Source of the DNA: Synergistaceae bacterium
GTDB lineage: Bacteria; Synergistota; Synergistia; Synergistales; Aminobacteriaceae
Assembly (NCBI GenBank): GCA_017540085.1
Contig: JAFYBQ010000029.1
Coordinates: 1-64,000, forward strand
Length of the DNA: 64,000 nt
Direction: 5' to 3'
The translations under genes were made by a program, and so were the position numbers. Positions 43,887-53,367 of the stretch are shown piece by piece. The notes beneath the pieces are model-generated. The model worked only from the letters and a program-made list of their open reading frames with translations. It had not been told where the DNA came from and did no database searches. Within the stretch, counting starts at the first letter, position 1. Every line of letters begins with the position of its first letter.

Positions 43887-44782
43887 TATATTTTGTCCTC
43901 CAATTTCTCGCCAAGTAACCCCGTAGGACGGAATAGCAGTATCATTATCAGCAGGAGGAACGCGAAAGCATCCTTATACCCCGAAAGAGTCGGGAAGAAC
44001 GCAACCGACATAATTTCAACAAAGCCGAGAATTAATCCCCCTATCATCGCGCCCGGCACCGAGCCAATTCCCCCGAAAACAGCCGCGATAAATGCCTTTA
44101 TTCCCGGAGTCATTCCCATGAACGGCTCAACACGAGGGTAACGCAATGCCCACATTATTCCCGCCACAGCCGCAAGCGCAGACCCAAGCCCGAACGCAAG
44201 AGCTATAATTTTGTTGACTGATACGCCCATCATCCTTGTTGCTTCAATGTCGAACGATATAGCCCGCATAGCCAGTCCCGGCTTTGTGCAGTACAAGAGC
44301 CACAAGAGTCCACCGACTAGCAGGAACGACACTACCGGCACGAGAATCCCAAGAGGAATCAGCCTGACACCGCCGGAAAACTCGATAGGCTTCATGAGAA
44401 TCGGAGGCTGTACGACAGGCCGCGGCATTCCAGTGAACACAACAACCGCGAAATTTTCGATGAAGAATGATACTCCTATCGCGCTGATTAGGGCAGAGAT
44501 TCTCGGAGCTTCCCGCAATGGCTTGTAGGCGATTCGGTCAACGAGGAGTCCGCAAATTGTCGTGAGGATTACAGCAATGATTACGCCGACAGCCCAAGGG
44601 AGATGGTAGACGATTGTCGCAAAGTAGACGAAATACGCGCCCAGCATGAATATATCGCCGTGAGCGAAATTTATGAGCCTCAAAATTCCGTAGACCATTG
44701 TATAGCCCACAGCAACAAGCCCGTAAAGTGAGCCGAGACTCAATGCGTTAATGAAATGCTGAATGAATATATTTAAGTTCAA
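43886..44782 (-). CDS. livH: Branched-chain amino acid ABC permease LivH
   Basis: A 298-residue inner-membrane permease with eight predicted segments. Family blocks are LGSLYGLVAVGYTMVYGILRLINFAHGD and the EAA-like GGIGSVPGAMIGGLILG. It forms the channel together with the LivM half of the fusion. The stop overlaps the fusion start by one base. Confidence 0.96.
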   Translation of the reverse strand: MNLNIFIQHFINALSLGSLYGLVAVGYTMVYGILRLINFAHGDIFMLGAYFVYFATIVYHLPWAVGVIIAVILTTICGLLVDRIAYKPLREAPRISALISAIGVSFFIENFAVVVFTGMPRPVVQPPILMKPIEFSGGVRLIPLGILVPVVSFLLVGGLLWLLYCTKPGLAMRAISFDIEATRMMGVSVNKIIALAFGLGSALAAVAGIMWALRYPRVEPFMGMTPGIKAFIAAVFGGIGSVPGAMIGGLILGFVEIMSVAFFPTLSGYKDAFAFLLLIMILLFRPTGLLGEKLEDKI

Positions 44783-44871
44783 ATATTTTCAGCCCTTTCT
44801 GTGAATTTAGGATTATGAGATTGTATCATTGTCCGCAAAAAAATTTTGTCCGCAGAATTTTTACATTCCGC

Positions 44872-44908
44872 AAAAAAAAAACAGAGCCGGGATTTTCTCC
44901 CAGCCCTG
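44872..44908 (-). terminator. Terminator after livK
   Basis: Minus-strand CAGGGCTGGGA/ATCCCGGCTCTG hairpin with GAAA-type loop followed by nine T residues. It separates livK from livH, so the permease genes depend on readthrough or their own promoter. Confidence 0.88.
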
Positions 44909-44928
44909 CCGGAATTTTCGCGCCCGTT

Positions 44929-46059
44929 TTACACTTCAGGCTTCACGATTCCGATAAATGTCTTTTTCCCGTTCTTTATCTCAACGATTCCCATGTCTTT
45001 CTCTGCGTCATGGGTGGCGTTGATTGTCGTCATTCCTGTAACTGTCGGAAGGTCTTTCACGGTTTCGAGAGTGTCGCGGATTCTTGCGGGGTCGGTGCTT
45101 CCGGCTCTCTCGATTGCGTCCTTCAGCATTATGTAGCAGTCGTAACCCAGAGCGCAGTTTACGTTAGGGGCTTTGTCGGGGTGGACTTTGTTCCATGCCT
45201 CTGTGAATGCCTTTGCGGTGTCGTTCATTTCGGGCATTGAGGGGTCATAGGCAAATGTCGTATGCATGAAGCCTTCTACAGCGTCCCCGCCGAGCGTAAC
45301 GATTTCGGGGTTGTCCATTGCGTCAGCACCGATAAATTTGAACGTTGCGCCGAGTTCTTTGGCCTGCTTGAGGACAATTGCGCCCTCCGCGAAATATGCA
45401 GGGAGGAACACTATATCCGGCTTTGCCTCCATAAGGCTTGTGAGCTGGGCTGTAAAATCCGTGTCGCCGGTCTGATACATGAGGCTTGCGACAATTTCCC
45501 CGCCCATTTTCTTGAAGGAGTCGCGGAAGAATTTTCCGAGTCCAACGCTGTAATCATTCGACATGTCAACGAGGGTAGCGGCCTTCTTGAGTCCCAAATG
45601 CCTGAATGCGTATGTCGCCGCCCCCGCGCCCTGAAACGGGTCAATGAAGCAGACGCGGAAATAGAACTTTTTGCCCTGAGTCACAAGAGGATTCGTGCAT
45701 GATGTTCCGATTACGGGGACTCCGGCTTTCTCTGCGACTTCTCCCCCGGCCATAGCCAGCGATGAGCCGTATGTGCCGATTATCGCGTTCACTTTGTCAT
45801 TCTCGATGAGGCGTGTTACGGCGTTGGCGGCCTCTACCTTGTCTGACTTGTTGTCGACTATGACAAGCTCGACTTTCTTCCCGGCGATTTCGGGGAATAA
45901 CGAGTGTGCTAACTGCGTTCCCTCAAGCTCAAGCTGTCCGCCGAAAGCATTTTGCCCCGTCAGGCAGTTGAAGACTCCGACCCTTATCACATCGTCAGCC
46001 GCAAAAGCGCAGGAAGTGAGCATTAACACGAGCATTAACGCCGCTGAAATTTTACGCAT
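44929..46059 (-). CDS. livK: Branched-chain amino acid ABC substrate-binding protein
   Basis: A 376-residue periplasmic binding protein of the Leu/Ile/Val type 1 fold. Signal peptide RKISAALMLVLMLTSCAFA, then IRVGVFNCLTGQNAFGGQ, IIGTYGSSLAMAGGEVAEKAGVP and DTDFTAQLTSLMEAKPD. The first about 20 residues and the upstream 60 bases are nearly the same as those of the two DUF3089 genes upstream. It is followed by a terminator, then livH, livMG and livF. Confidence 0.94.
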   Translation of the reverse strand: MRKISAALMLVLMLTSCAFAADDVIRVGVFNCLTGQNAFGGQLELEGTQLAHSLFPEIAGKKVELVIVDNKSDKVEAANAVTRLIENDKVNAIIGTYGSSLAMAGGEVAEKAGVPVIGTSCTNPLVTQGKKFYFRVCFIDPFQGAGAATYAFRHLGLKKAATLVDMSNDYSVGLGKFFRDSFKKMGGEIVASLMYQTGDTDFTAQLTSLMEAKPDIVFLPAYFAEGAIVLKQAKELGATFKFIGADAMDNPEIVTLGGDAVEGFMHTTFAYDPSMPEMNDTAKAFTEAWNKVHPDKAPNVNCALGYDCYIMLKDAIERAGSTDPARIRDTLETVKDLPTVTGMTTINATHDAEKDMGIVEIKNGKKTFIGIVKPEV

Positions 46060-46101
46060 TGTGAAAATACATCTCCTTTGTGTTTTTTGTGGATTGCGGA
46101 A

Positions 46102-46107
46102 ATTATA
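46102..46107 (-). promoter_or_regulatory. Extended -10 of livK (shared cassette)
   Basis: Minus-strand TGATATAAT (TGN then TATAAT) 20 bases after the DUF3089 stop. The same box occurs at 47181-47186 and 48259-48264 before the next two genes. No clear -35, consistent with an extended -10 promoter. AAAGGAGATG is the ribosome binding site. Confidence 0.6.
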
Positions 46108-46121
46108 TCACGCACGGAATT

Positions 46122-47138
46122 TTACTCGGCGGCATGAAGGGACATATAAGCCGCGACTCGTTTTGCGACGTTGGCTTTGATGTTGCTGTAGTAGAACGTG
46201 TAATCGTTATCGTGTCTTACGTCCGGCCCGAAATATTCCAGTGTGATTCTTGCGGCTTCTTCCGGCATTGGGTCGGCTTTTGCGTTCGTTACCAAAACAC
46301 CGCGTGCAAGATTTATTTGCGCGTCTGCACCTATGTCAGCGATTACGTGTTCTCCCTTTTCGTTCACAATGAGCGAGCCTAAATTTTCGCTTGCGGGTGC
46401 GTAAGTCTCATCGAGCTTCCAGTTCAGAGGGTTAATGCTGATTGCTCCCGAAAGTACTACAATATTCGAGGCGTTTTGCTTTACATTCATTGAGCCTTCT
46501 GTGTTCCAGCTGATGACAACTCCCGTGTCAGTCTCACCTGTCGCAAACTTCAAATGCGGGCAATTTTTCAGGTCATCTTTTGTTACTGAGTAGCCTATGA
46601 CGTAAGCGGCGATCATTCGTTTGTAGTAATCGGGATGTTCAGCAAAATATTTTTTGAGTACGAGTCTTACGAGTGCTGACCCTTGGCTGTGTCCTGCGAT
46701 GATGAACGGCCTTCCGTTGTTGCAGTTCGTGAAGTAGTAATCAAGCGCGGCTGTTATGTCGCTGTAGGGTATTCCTGAAATTGCCGCGTCAATATCGCCA
46801 GTCTCAAGCCAGGATTTTTTCATGACTATCATTCCCGCCTGACGGTAATACGGCATGAATATATTTGTGCATTCCTCGAACACAGTTGCGTGAGCTGAAT
46901 ATTCTTCCGGAAACCGCGCTAACATTTCTTCATTGTCGAGCGGAGCATATTCGGGTGAATCTTCTTTCAGGCTGTCGAATACATACGATGTTGAGTTGAT
47001 ATAGAACGTATCAGCGTCCTTTGTGATTTCCGGGAACTTGTACCAGCTCGCCCTTTGTGAATAATCGGGAGCATTCCCCGCAAAAGCGCAGGCACCGAAC
47101 ATTAACACGAGAATTAACGCCGCTGAAATTTTACGCAT
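46122..47138 (-). CDS. DUF3089 alpha/beta-hydrolase, exported (copy 1)
   Basis: A 338-residue exported protein with signal peptide RKISAALILVLMFGACAFA. The DUF3089 region has IAGHSQGSALVRLVL, the nucleophile elbow of lipase-like hydrolases. The family is thought to hydrolyse esters of unknown type. It resembles its neighbour at 47201 in order and sequence, with an identical signal region and the same end (YMSLHAAE), so the two are recent paralogues. It has its own promoter. Confidence 0.87.
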   Translation of the reverse strand: MRKISAALILVLMFGACAFAGNAPDYSQRASWYKFPEITKDADTFYINSTSYVFDSLKEDSPEYAPLDNEEMLARFPEEYSAHATVFEECTNIFMPYYRQAGMIVMKKSWLETGDIDAAISGIPYSDITAALDYYFTNCNNGRPFIIAGHSQGSALVRLVLKKYFAEHPDYYKRMIAAYVIGYSVTKDDLKNCPHLKFATGETDTGVVISWNTEGSMNVKQNASNIVVLSGAISINPLNWKLDETYAPASENLGSLIVNEKGEHVIADIGADAQINLARGVLVTNAKADPMPEEAARITLEYFGPDVRHDNDYTFYYSNIKANVAKRVAAYMSLHAAE

Positions 47139-47180
47139 TGTGAAAATACATCTCCTTTGTGTTTTCTGTGGATTGCGGAA

Positions 47181-47186
47181 ATTATA
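47181..47186 (-). promoter_or_regulatory. Extended -10 of DUF3089 copy 1
   Basis: Minus-strand TGATATAAT followed by TTCCGCAATCCACA, same block as before livK. Confidence 0.55.
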
Positions 47187-47200
47187 TCACGCATGGAATT

Positions 47201-48214
47201 TTACTCGGCGGCATGAAGGGACATATAAGCCGCGACTCGTTTTGCTGCGTTGGCTTTGATGTTGCTGTAGTAGAACGTGTAATCGCTTTCGTGCCTGCCG
47301 TCAGGGCCAAAGAAATCTCCGGCAACCTTGGCTAATTCCTCCGGCATTGGCTCGATTTCGGCGTTCGTTACGACTGTTCCGCGTGAAAGAACAATCTGCG
47401 CGTCTGCTCCAACATCGCCAATTTCAAGTTTGCCTGTCTTTTCGTTCAGAACGAGAGAGCCGAGATTCTCGCTTGCAGGGGCGTAAGTCTCATCGCGCTT
47501 CCAGTTCAGCGGGTTGATACTGACTGCGCCCGGCAATAATACAGCGGTCTTTACATTCCCTTCAACATTCTTTTTGCCCTCAGTGTTCCAGCTGATGATG
47601 ACTCCCGTGTCGGTCTCACCTTCCGCGAATTTCAGGTGCGGAAATGATTTGAGGTCGTCTTCTGTTACGGAGTAGCCTATGACGTAAGCGGCTATCATTC
47701 GGCTGTAGTATTCGGGATGCTCCCTGAAGTATTTTTTGAGGACGAGTCTTGTTATGGCTGATCCCTGACTGTGTCCTGCGATGATGAACGGCCTACCCCC
47801 GTTGCAGTTCGTGAAGTAGTAATCAAGCGCGGCTGTTATGTCGCTGTAGGGTATTCCTGAAAATACTGCGTCGCTTTCCCCGGTCTTTTTCCAGACTTCC
47901 CCTGCGTGCTTTAAGCTGACCTGCCTATAGTACGGCATGAATACATTTGTTGAGTCCTCGTATGCACTTGCCTGCAAAATGTAGCACGCTTCCGCACCCT
48001 GCCTCATTTCGTCATTGTCGAGCGGCGCGTAATCGGGATCGCCTTCTTTGAAGCCCATATATTCTGTTGGGTAGATGAAAAACGTATCAGCGTTCTTTGT
48101 GATTTCCGGGAATCTGCACCAGTTTTCCTTCTGCGAATAATCGGGAGCATTCCCCGCAAAAGCGCAAGCACCGAACATTAACACGAGAATTAACGCCGCT
48201 GAAATTTTACGCAT
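47201..48214 (-). CDS. DUF3089 alpha/beta-hydrolase, exported (copy 2)
   Basis: A 337-residue paralogue of copy 1 with the same signal region and IAGHSQGSAITRLVL. Differences cluster in the N-terminal third and near the C-terminus, while ITAALDYYFTNCN and KRVAAYMSLHAAE are kept. The ribosome binding site is AAAGGAGTTG. Likely arose by tandem duplication, perhaps to widen substrate range. Confidence 0.87.
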   Translation of the reverse strand: MRKISAALILVLMFGACAFAGNAPDYSQKENWCRFPEITKNADTFFIYPTEYMGFKEGDPDYAPLDNDEMRQGAEACYILQASAYEDSTNVFMPYYRQVSLKHAGEVWKKTGESDAVFSGIPYSDITAALDYYFTNCNGGRPFIIAGHSQGSAITRLVLKKYFREHPEYYSRMIAAYVIGYSVTEDDLKSFPHLKFAEGETDTGVIISWNTEGKKNVEGNVKTAVLLPGAVSINPLNWKRDETYAPASENLGSLVLNEKTGKLEIGDVGADAQIVLSRGTVVTNAEIEPMPEELAKVAGDFFGPDGRHESDYTFYYSNIKANAAKRVAAYMSLHAAE

Positions 48215-48258
48215 GGTAAGAATACAACTCCTTTGTTTGTTTTGTGGAGATTGCGGAA

Positions 48259-48264
48259 ATTATA
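48259..48264 (-). promoter_or_regulatory. Extended -10 of DUF3089 copy 2
   Basis: Minus-strand TATAAT whose TGA extension is the stop codon of the upstream subtilase gene (48267-48265). Confidence 0.55.
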
Positions 48265-49905
48265 TCATGCATGGAATTTTATCCGCCTGAGAATGAATCC
48301 CACCGCAAGAATCACAAGCACCGTCCCCGCTCCCATACTGCACCCGGATGATGACCCGCTCCCGCGTGAACGCTTTTCGAGAAGGTCATACGCCGCTTTC
48401 ACGTCAAGAAGCCCCGTCCGGCTGACTCTCCCGGCTCCGTCAAGTTGCTTGTAACGCCCGTAAATGAACTCATACCTCACTTTAAGGGAGTTTATCTCAT
48501 CAGCGCGCTTGTCAGGGGAAATTTTCCCCCTTGCTATCATTTTGTCAACTTCCGCGACTAACTCCTCATCTGTCGGTACGGCGTAAGTATAGGGATACAC
48601 AACCGGATTAATGTCCCTGTTCGCCCCGTCAAGAAGGGCTGATTTTATCTGTCTAGGCTCTGCGTTCGGGAATGCCGACATCAGCAAGGCCGCCGCTCCC
48701 GTAACATGAGGTGTTGCCATTGATGTCCCGTTCAAATATTTGTACATGGCCGGGTTTTTGCCTTCTATTGCAATCGGGGAGTAAGTGCTAAGGATTCTGA
48801 CTCCCGGCGCGGCTATGTCTACTTTTTCGCCCCAGTTCGTGAAAGACGCTGCCTTGTCCGCCGAATCTATAGCTCCCACTACAATAAGGTTGTTCAGCCC
48901 GGTGAATGACGAGGGATAATCGTACATTCCTTCCTTAAAGACGTTACTGTCGCTGGGATCGTCAAACGGTGCAGGCGCGCCAACCTGAAGCCCTGAGTTT
49001 CCGGCGGCAACTACAATCAACGTCCTGTTGAGGGAGTCGAGTGCCTGATATGCCATGTAGTAGACATCATTCCGCATTTCGTCAGGCGTGAAGGGAAGAG
49101 CAGCACCCAGCGAGAAATTCAGCGCGGCCAGCCTCATATCAGAGTCCCTGCGGAGAAGGCTCACGATGTAATTCAGGGCGCGTATTTCGTAGTTGATTGT
49201 CTCGTAAGCGTTCTCTGTGTCGAAAACTCTCACGGGGATAATTTTCACGTTCCAATTTACCCCGGCGACACCGAGATTATTATTTCCGACCGCGCCGATT
49301 GTCCCCGCAACGTGAGTCCCATGACCCTGAAAATCAGCGTCCCAGCTCACATTACGCAGGTCATATTCTCCGCTTACTGTATGTGTGTTGAAGCCGTACT
49401 CTGTCGCAATATTGGCCGTCAAGTCCGGGTGCCGGTATATTCCTGAGTCAACAACGCAGGCGTAAATGTAGTGAGTCCCCTTTGTGCTGTCCCACACCGC
49501 CGGGGCGTTTATGGCCTTCAGTCCCCAGCATAAATCCGCGCTAGGGTCATCGGGAAATGCTGAAGCCTCGAACGACTGACTCCGGGTGTAATAGTTCGGC
49601 GATGCTGTGATTACGTCCGGGCGGGCTTTGAGGGCAGAAATTAATTCCTCCGCTGACTTTTCCTGCGAACGCACAAGAACGAATATTCCGCCGTCAATTT
49701 CGGACAATGCCTCGTAAGTTTCAGCCACTGACGCGCCAATCTCCTCCGCCGCCTGAATGACTCTGTCGCTTGCCGACGATACGCTTACCCCTTCAGGCAC
49801 ACGGAAAACCGCTAGAGCCTCGCCCTTTGCGTAAGTCTCAGAAAACGCAGGGCAGGAAAGAATCATCACAGCAAAAACTGACAGCGCAAAAATTTTTCTC
49901 TTCAT
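48265..49905 (-). CDS. Subtilisin-like serine protease (S8) with Synerg-CTERM
   Basis: A 546-residue exported protease. A signal peptide (RKIFALSVFAVMILSCPAFS) and an inhibitor-I9-like propeptide (about 25-110, ending ITASPNYYTR) precede the catalytic domain with DSG (VVDSGIYRHPD), HGTHVAGTIGAVGN and GTSMATPHVTGAAALL. The oxyanion Asn is in VVAAGNSG. The tail GSGSSSGCSMGAG plus a hydrophobic helix and RRIKFHA fits Synerg-CTERM, so it is probably anchored at or released from the surface. It is well suited to feed a peptide-using cell. Confidence 0.93.
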   Translation of the reverse strand: MKRKIFALSVFAVMILSCPAFSETYAKGEALAVFRVPEGVSVSSASDRVIQAAEEIGASVAETYEALSEIDGGIFVLVRSQEKSAEELISALKARPDVITASPNYYTRSQSFEASAFPDDPSADLCWGLKAINAPAVWDSTKGTHYIYACVVDSGIYRHPDLTANIATEYGFNTHTVSGEYDLRNVSWDADFQGHGTHVAGTIGAVGNNNLGVAGVNWNVKIIPVRVFDTENAYETINYEIRALNYIVSLLRRDSDMRLAALNFSLGAALPFTPDEMRNDVYYMAYQALDSLNRTLIVVAAGNSGLQVGAPAPFDDPSDSNVFKEGMYDYPSSFTGLNNLIVVGAIDSADKAASFTNWGEKVDIAAPGVRILSTYSPIAIEGKNPAMYKYLNGTSMATPHVTGAAALLMSAFPNAEPRQIKSALLDGANRDINPVVYPYTYAVPTDEELVAEVDKMIARGKISPDKRADEINSLKVRYEFIYGRYKQLDGAGRVSRTGLLDVKAAYDLLEKRSRGSGSSSGCSMGAGTVLVILAVGFILRRIKFHA

Positions 49906-49926
49906 GAAAATATTACCTCCTCTGAA

Positions 49927-51282
49927 TTATCGTAACGCTGCTATTTTTTTGTCCCAGCCGGCCCGCTTTATGTGAAGAGTCATTAACACGGTGCATACAA
50001 ACCAGCCGAGAGGATAGCCGATAGCTATAAAGTATACCGACTCAGTCAAACGCGATATGATAAATAAATATATCTGCCGGAACACTACGAACGACATTAG
50101 CATTATCATCATGGGACTCTTAGAGTCGCCGACTCCCCTTAACGCCCCGGCCTGTATCTGATTCGTTGCGTTCACGGGGTCAAATATGCTGTTGAGTCTC
50201 AGGAACAACACCGCGAATCCGATGACGGCGGAATCCTGGTTGAACAGCCCTGCGATATTCGGCGCGAAAATGTACAGGCACATAATGATACATGCGGAAA
50301 TGCTCCACGATATGCACAGCCCCTGAAGGAGTCCTTTGCGGATTCTGTCGGGGTTCCTTGCTCCGGCGTTCTGTCCGACAAAAGTTGTTACAGCCATTGC
50401 CATGCTCTGAGTCGGGAGAATCACGAAAGCGTCAACGCGGGCATAGATTCCCCATCCTGCTGTCGAGGCCGCCCCGTATGAGTTGATATATGCCTGTACA
50501 AAGACGTTTGAGAATGATGTTACGGCCATCTGAAATCCTGCGGGGAATCCAATGGCAATAATCCTGCGTAATATTTTCGTGTCTATTCTCATCTCGTGCC
50601 ATGTCAGACTATGGACTTCATGACTCCTGAACAGTATCGCGAATATAATCAAGCCTGAGACTAACTGAGATATTATTGTGGCATAAGCGACTCCCGCAAC
50701 GCCCGACTTAAATTTTATGACGAACAGCAAATCAAGAAATATATTCAGCACTGACGCTAATATGAGGAAATACAGAGGCCGTTTTGAGTCACCGACCGCC
50801 CGGAGAATCGCGCTTCCCATGTTGTATAGCATAGTCCCGCCCAGTCCAAGCGAGAATATTTGCAGGTACACTACAGCTTCACGGAAGACTGACTCAGGAG
50901 TATTCATCATGCGGAGCAGGTGAGGAGTCGAAAAATAGCCCAAGGCGGAAATCACAAGAGCCATGATTATTGTTGAGACTACTGCGGTGTGAGTGGCCTT
51001 GCGGAGGCTGGGAATGTCTTTCGCGCCGAAATACTGCGAGATTACCACGCTTGCGCCCATTGCCAGCCCGATAAACAGTCCGATTAACGTAATCACGATT
51101 GGGATTGTTGATGTTACCGCGCCGAGAGCGTCAGCCCCTACGAAATTTCCGACTACTATGCTGTCTACTGTATTGTATAGCTGCTGAAAGATATTGCCGA
51201 CAAACAGAGGAAACGCGAAACTGATTAAATGTTTCCATATTGTTCCGTCTGTCATGTCTTTTACGTGTGAAATTTTTGGCAA
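49927..51282 (-). CDS. MATE-family multidrug/sodium antiporter
   Basis: A 451-residue transporter with about 12 transmembrane segments in two MatE halves (from FAFPLFVGNIFQQLYNTVDS and from FPAGFQMAVTSFSNVFVQAY). DinF/NorM-type exporters of this family drive toxic cations out with Na+ or H+. It is close to the subtilase (21 bases) but has its own ribosome binding site. Confidence 0.92.
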   Translation of the reverse strand: MPKISHVKDMTDGTIWKHLISFAFPLFVGNIFQQLYNTVDSIVVGNFVGADALGAVTSTIPIVITLIGLFIGLAMGASVVISQYFGAKDIPSLRKATHTAVVSTIIMALVISALGYFSTPHLLRMMNTPESVFREAVVYLQIFSLGLGGTMLYNMGSAILRAVGDSKRPLYFLILASVLNIFLDLLFVIKFKSGVAGVAYATIISQLVSGLIIFAILFRSHEVHSLTWHEMRIDTKILRRIIAIGFPAGFQMAVTSFSNVFVQAYINSYGAASTAGWGIYARVDAFVILPTQSMAMAVTTFVGQNAGARNPDRIRKGLLQGLCISWSISACIIMCLYIFAPNIAGLFNQDSAVIGFAVLFLRLNSIFDPVNATNQIQAGALRGVGDSKSPMMIMLMSFVVFRQIYLFIISRLTESVYFIAIGYPLGWFVCTVLMTLHIKRAGWDKKIAALR

Positions 51283-51339
51283 GATATTACCCCCCTTTGA
51301 CGGGAAAAATTTTAGGGCATGAGTGAAACAGGGTCAAAC

Positions 51340-51373
51340 AAAAACCGCCGTCCCCGAAAAAAGGACAGCGGCA
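51340..51373 (-). terminator. Terminator of sugar ABC operon 1
   Basis: Minus-strand GCCGCTGTCC and GGGACGGCGG hairpin followed by TTTTT, after the substrate-binding protein gene. Confidence 0.85.
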
Positions 51374-51393
51374 ATATTTCCGTGTGTGATAAA

Positions 51394-52329
51394 TTATTTC
51401 GACTTCACGAGGATTGCGCTAACGGGAGTTTTCTCCGGGAATGAGCTTGCCGGATACGCTGAGGGATTCTCGACTGCCGCGACAAGTCCCTTGAGTCCAA
51501 CGATGCCGATGTTGGCGGAGTCCTGCGCTACCGTTCCCGTAAGATTTCCTTCCTTCACCGACTGAATAGCGTCCGAGTCTCCGTCAGTCCCGCATACGTA
51601 AATTTCTCCGAGCTTGCCCGCGACTATTACGGCCTGAATCGCGCCCATCGCCATGCCGTCATTGCAGCAGTAAATAGCCTTCAGGTCCGGGAATTGCTGT
51701 ATCCACGTCATAGCGGTGTCCATTGCTATTTGCCTGTCCCAGTCGCACGACTTAGCCGCAACGATATTCATGCCTGCCTCAGTGAAAGCGGCCTTAGCAC
51801 CCTTTGCGCGGTCTTCTGATGACTGATTGCCCGCGAGTCCCTCAATGACTCCGACCTGTGCGCCTTTCGCGAGGAGTGAAGCGAGATATTCCCCGCCCAT
51901 GTGCCCGATCTGAATGTTGTCCGATGAGTCGAACCCTACGCAGACGGCTCCCTGACGCTTCATTTCGCCCTCGTCGAATCTTTCGTCAATGTTCCAGATT
52001 GTTATACCGGCCTCGTTTGCTTTCTTGACTCCGGCGATGAGGTTGACTCCGTTGCAGGGTGCTATGGCGATTCCCGCGTAGCTCCCGGAGTTAATGCAGT
52101 TCTCAAGAATCGCGAGCTGTCCCTCGTAGTCAATATCGCTCTGAGCTGCGAACATGTCGACATCAAGCCCGTTGTCTTTGGCGTACTTTGCTGTGCCGTC
52201 GTGCATTGTGCGCCAGAAATCGGAGTTTGTTGTCTTGAGGATTACGGCGTACTTTTTCGCGGCAATCGCGCCAGAAGCCATCGTAACGACAAGGCAGAGG
52301 GTTAATATTGCGGTGAGAAACTTTTTCAT
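51394..52329 (-). CDS. CUT2-type sugar ABC substrate-binding protein (operon 1)
   Basis: A 311-residue periplasmic binding protein of the ribose/galactose type (peripla_BP_4). Signal peptide KKFLTAILTLCLVVTMASGAIA; the fold is recognised by AAQSDIDYEGQLAILENCI, IEGLAGNQSSEDRAKG and CCNDGMAMGAI. The sugar is not defined. Start ATG 52329 follows AAAGGA. It is the last gene of the operon. Confidence 0.92.
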   Translation of the reverse strand: MKKFLTAILTLCLVVTMASGAIAAKKYAVILKTTNSDFWRTMHDGTAKYAKDNGLDVDMFAAQSDIDYEGQLAILENCINSGSYAGIAIAPCNGVNLIAGVKKANEAGITIWNIDERFDEGEMKRQGAVCVGFDSSDNIQIGHMGGEYLASLLAKGAQVGVIEGLAGNQSSEDRAKGAKAAFTEAGMNIVAAKSCDWDRQIAMDTAMTWIQQFPDLKAIYCCNDGMAMGAIQAVIVAGKLGEIYVCGTDGDSDAIQSVKEGNLTGTVAQDSANIGIVGLKGLVAAVENPSAYPASSFPEKTPVSAILVKSK

Positions 52330-52386
52330 TGTAACAAGTCCTTTCACGTTTTATTTTTCCTGAATCACTTTTGTGACTCGGATTCA

Positions 52387-53349
52387 CTATTTTCTTGATG
52401 ATGTTGATACAAGGTGATCCAATGTTACGGCGACAATAATCAATGCTCCCATCACAACTTTCTGCATTGAAGCGTCAATCATTAATACCGTCATTCCGTA
52501 GTTGATGATTCCGATGATGAGTCCTCCTGCGACAACGCCCGGAATTTTCCCGACTCCGCCGAAAAAGCTCGTGCCTCCGATAATCGTTGCGGCAATCGCG
52601 AAAGTCTCATAGCCTGTTCCCGCTGTAGGTGCCGCCGCGTTAAGCCGTCCCGTCAAGACAATTCCCGCAAGCCCCGCGCATGTCCCCGAAATCATGTAGA
52701 CGATCATTTGATGGCGGTGAACGTTAATTCCTGAGTACCACGCCGCCTCACGGTTACCGCCCAATGCGTAAAGATTCCTGCCGACCTTTGTCCGCGCCGT
52801 AACGAACCAGAGAATCGCCGCCGCAATCAGCGCGATTATTGCCCCGACAGGAAGGACGTTCCACAGTGTAGCGTTCATGAATTTCGAGAAGCCCGCCGGG
52901 AATCCGTAGACGCTTGACGAGTTTGACACAACGAGCATTAACCCAAAGTAAACCGTCTGCATACCAAGCGTAATGATGAAGGGGTGAAGCCCGGTCTTGT
53001 TGATCATGAATCCGTTGAGCGCACCGATTAGAGTCCCGCAGAGAACGCCCGCGATACATGCGATGACCCACGGAGTCCCGGCACGCATGAGAAGAGCGGA
53101 GCACATGCCAGTAAGACCGCAGGCCGCCGAGATTGAGAGGTCAATATATCCCAAGAGTATGGCGAAAAATTCACCGAGCGCGAGAAGGATATTCACGGCT
53201 GACTGTCTGAGAATCTGCGGGATTGATGTTGACGAGAACACCGCCGCAGGACGCGCCACAGCAAGAATGACGAGCAGTAGCAGAAGTATGCTTATTGTTC
53301 CGAATCTCTGCCAGAACGCCGCGAAATTAAACGCTTTTTTCTCACTCAT
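52387..53349 (-). CDS. CUT2-type sugar ABC permease (operon 1)
   Basis: A 320-residue RbsC-like permease with eight to ten segments; ILLGYIDLSISAACGLTGM and GGTSFFGGVGKIPGVVAGGLIIG are family marks. It forms a homodimer channel in the single-permease arrangement. It lies between ATPase and binding protein. Confidence 0.93.
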   Translation of the reverse strand: MSEKKAFNFAAFWQRFGTISILLLLLVILAVARPAAVFSSTSIPQILRQSAVNILLALGEFFAILLGYIDLSISAACGLTGMCSALLMRAGTPWVIACIAGVLCGTLIGALNGFMINKTGLHPFIITLGMQTVYFGLMLVVSNSSSVYGFPAGFSKFMNATLWNVLPVGAIIALIAAAILWFVTARTKVGRNLYALGGNREAAWYSGINVHRHQMIVYMISGTCAGLAGIVLTGRLNAAAPTAGTGYETFAIAATIIGGTSFFGGVGKIPGVVAGGLIIGIINYGMTVLMIDASMQKVVMGALIIVAVTLDHLVSTSSRK

Positions 53350-53367
53350 TGTAATTTTTCCTCCCTG

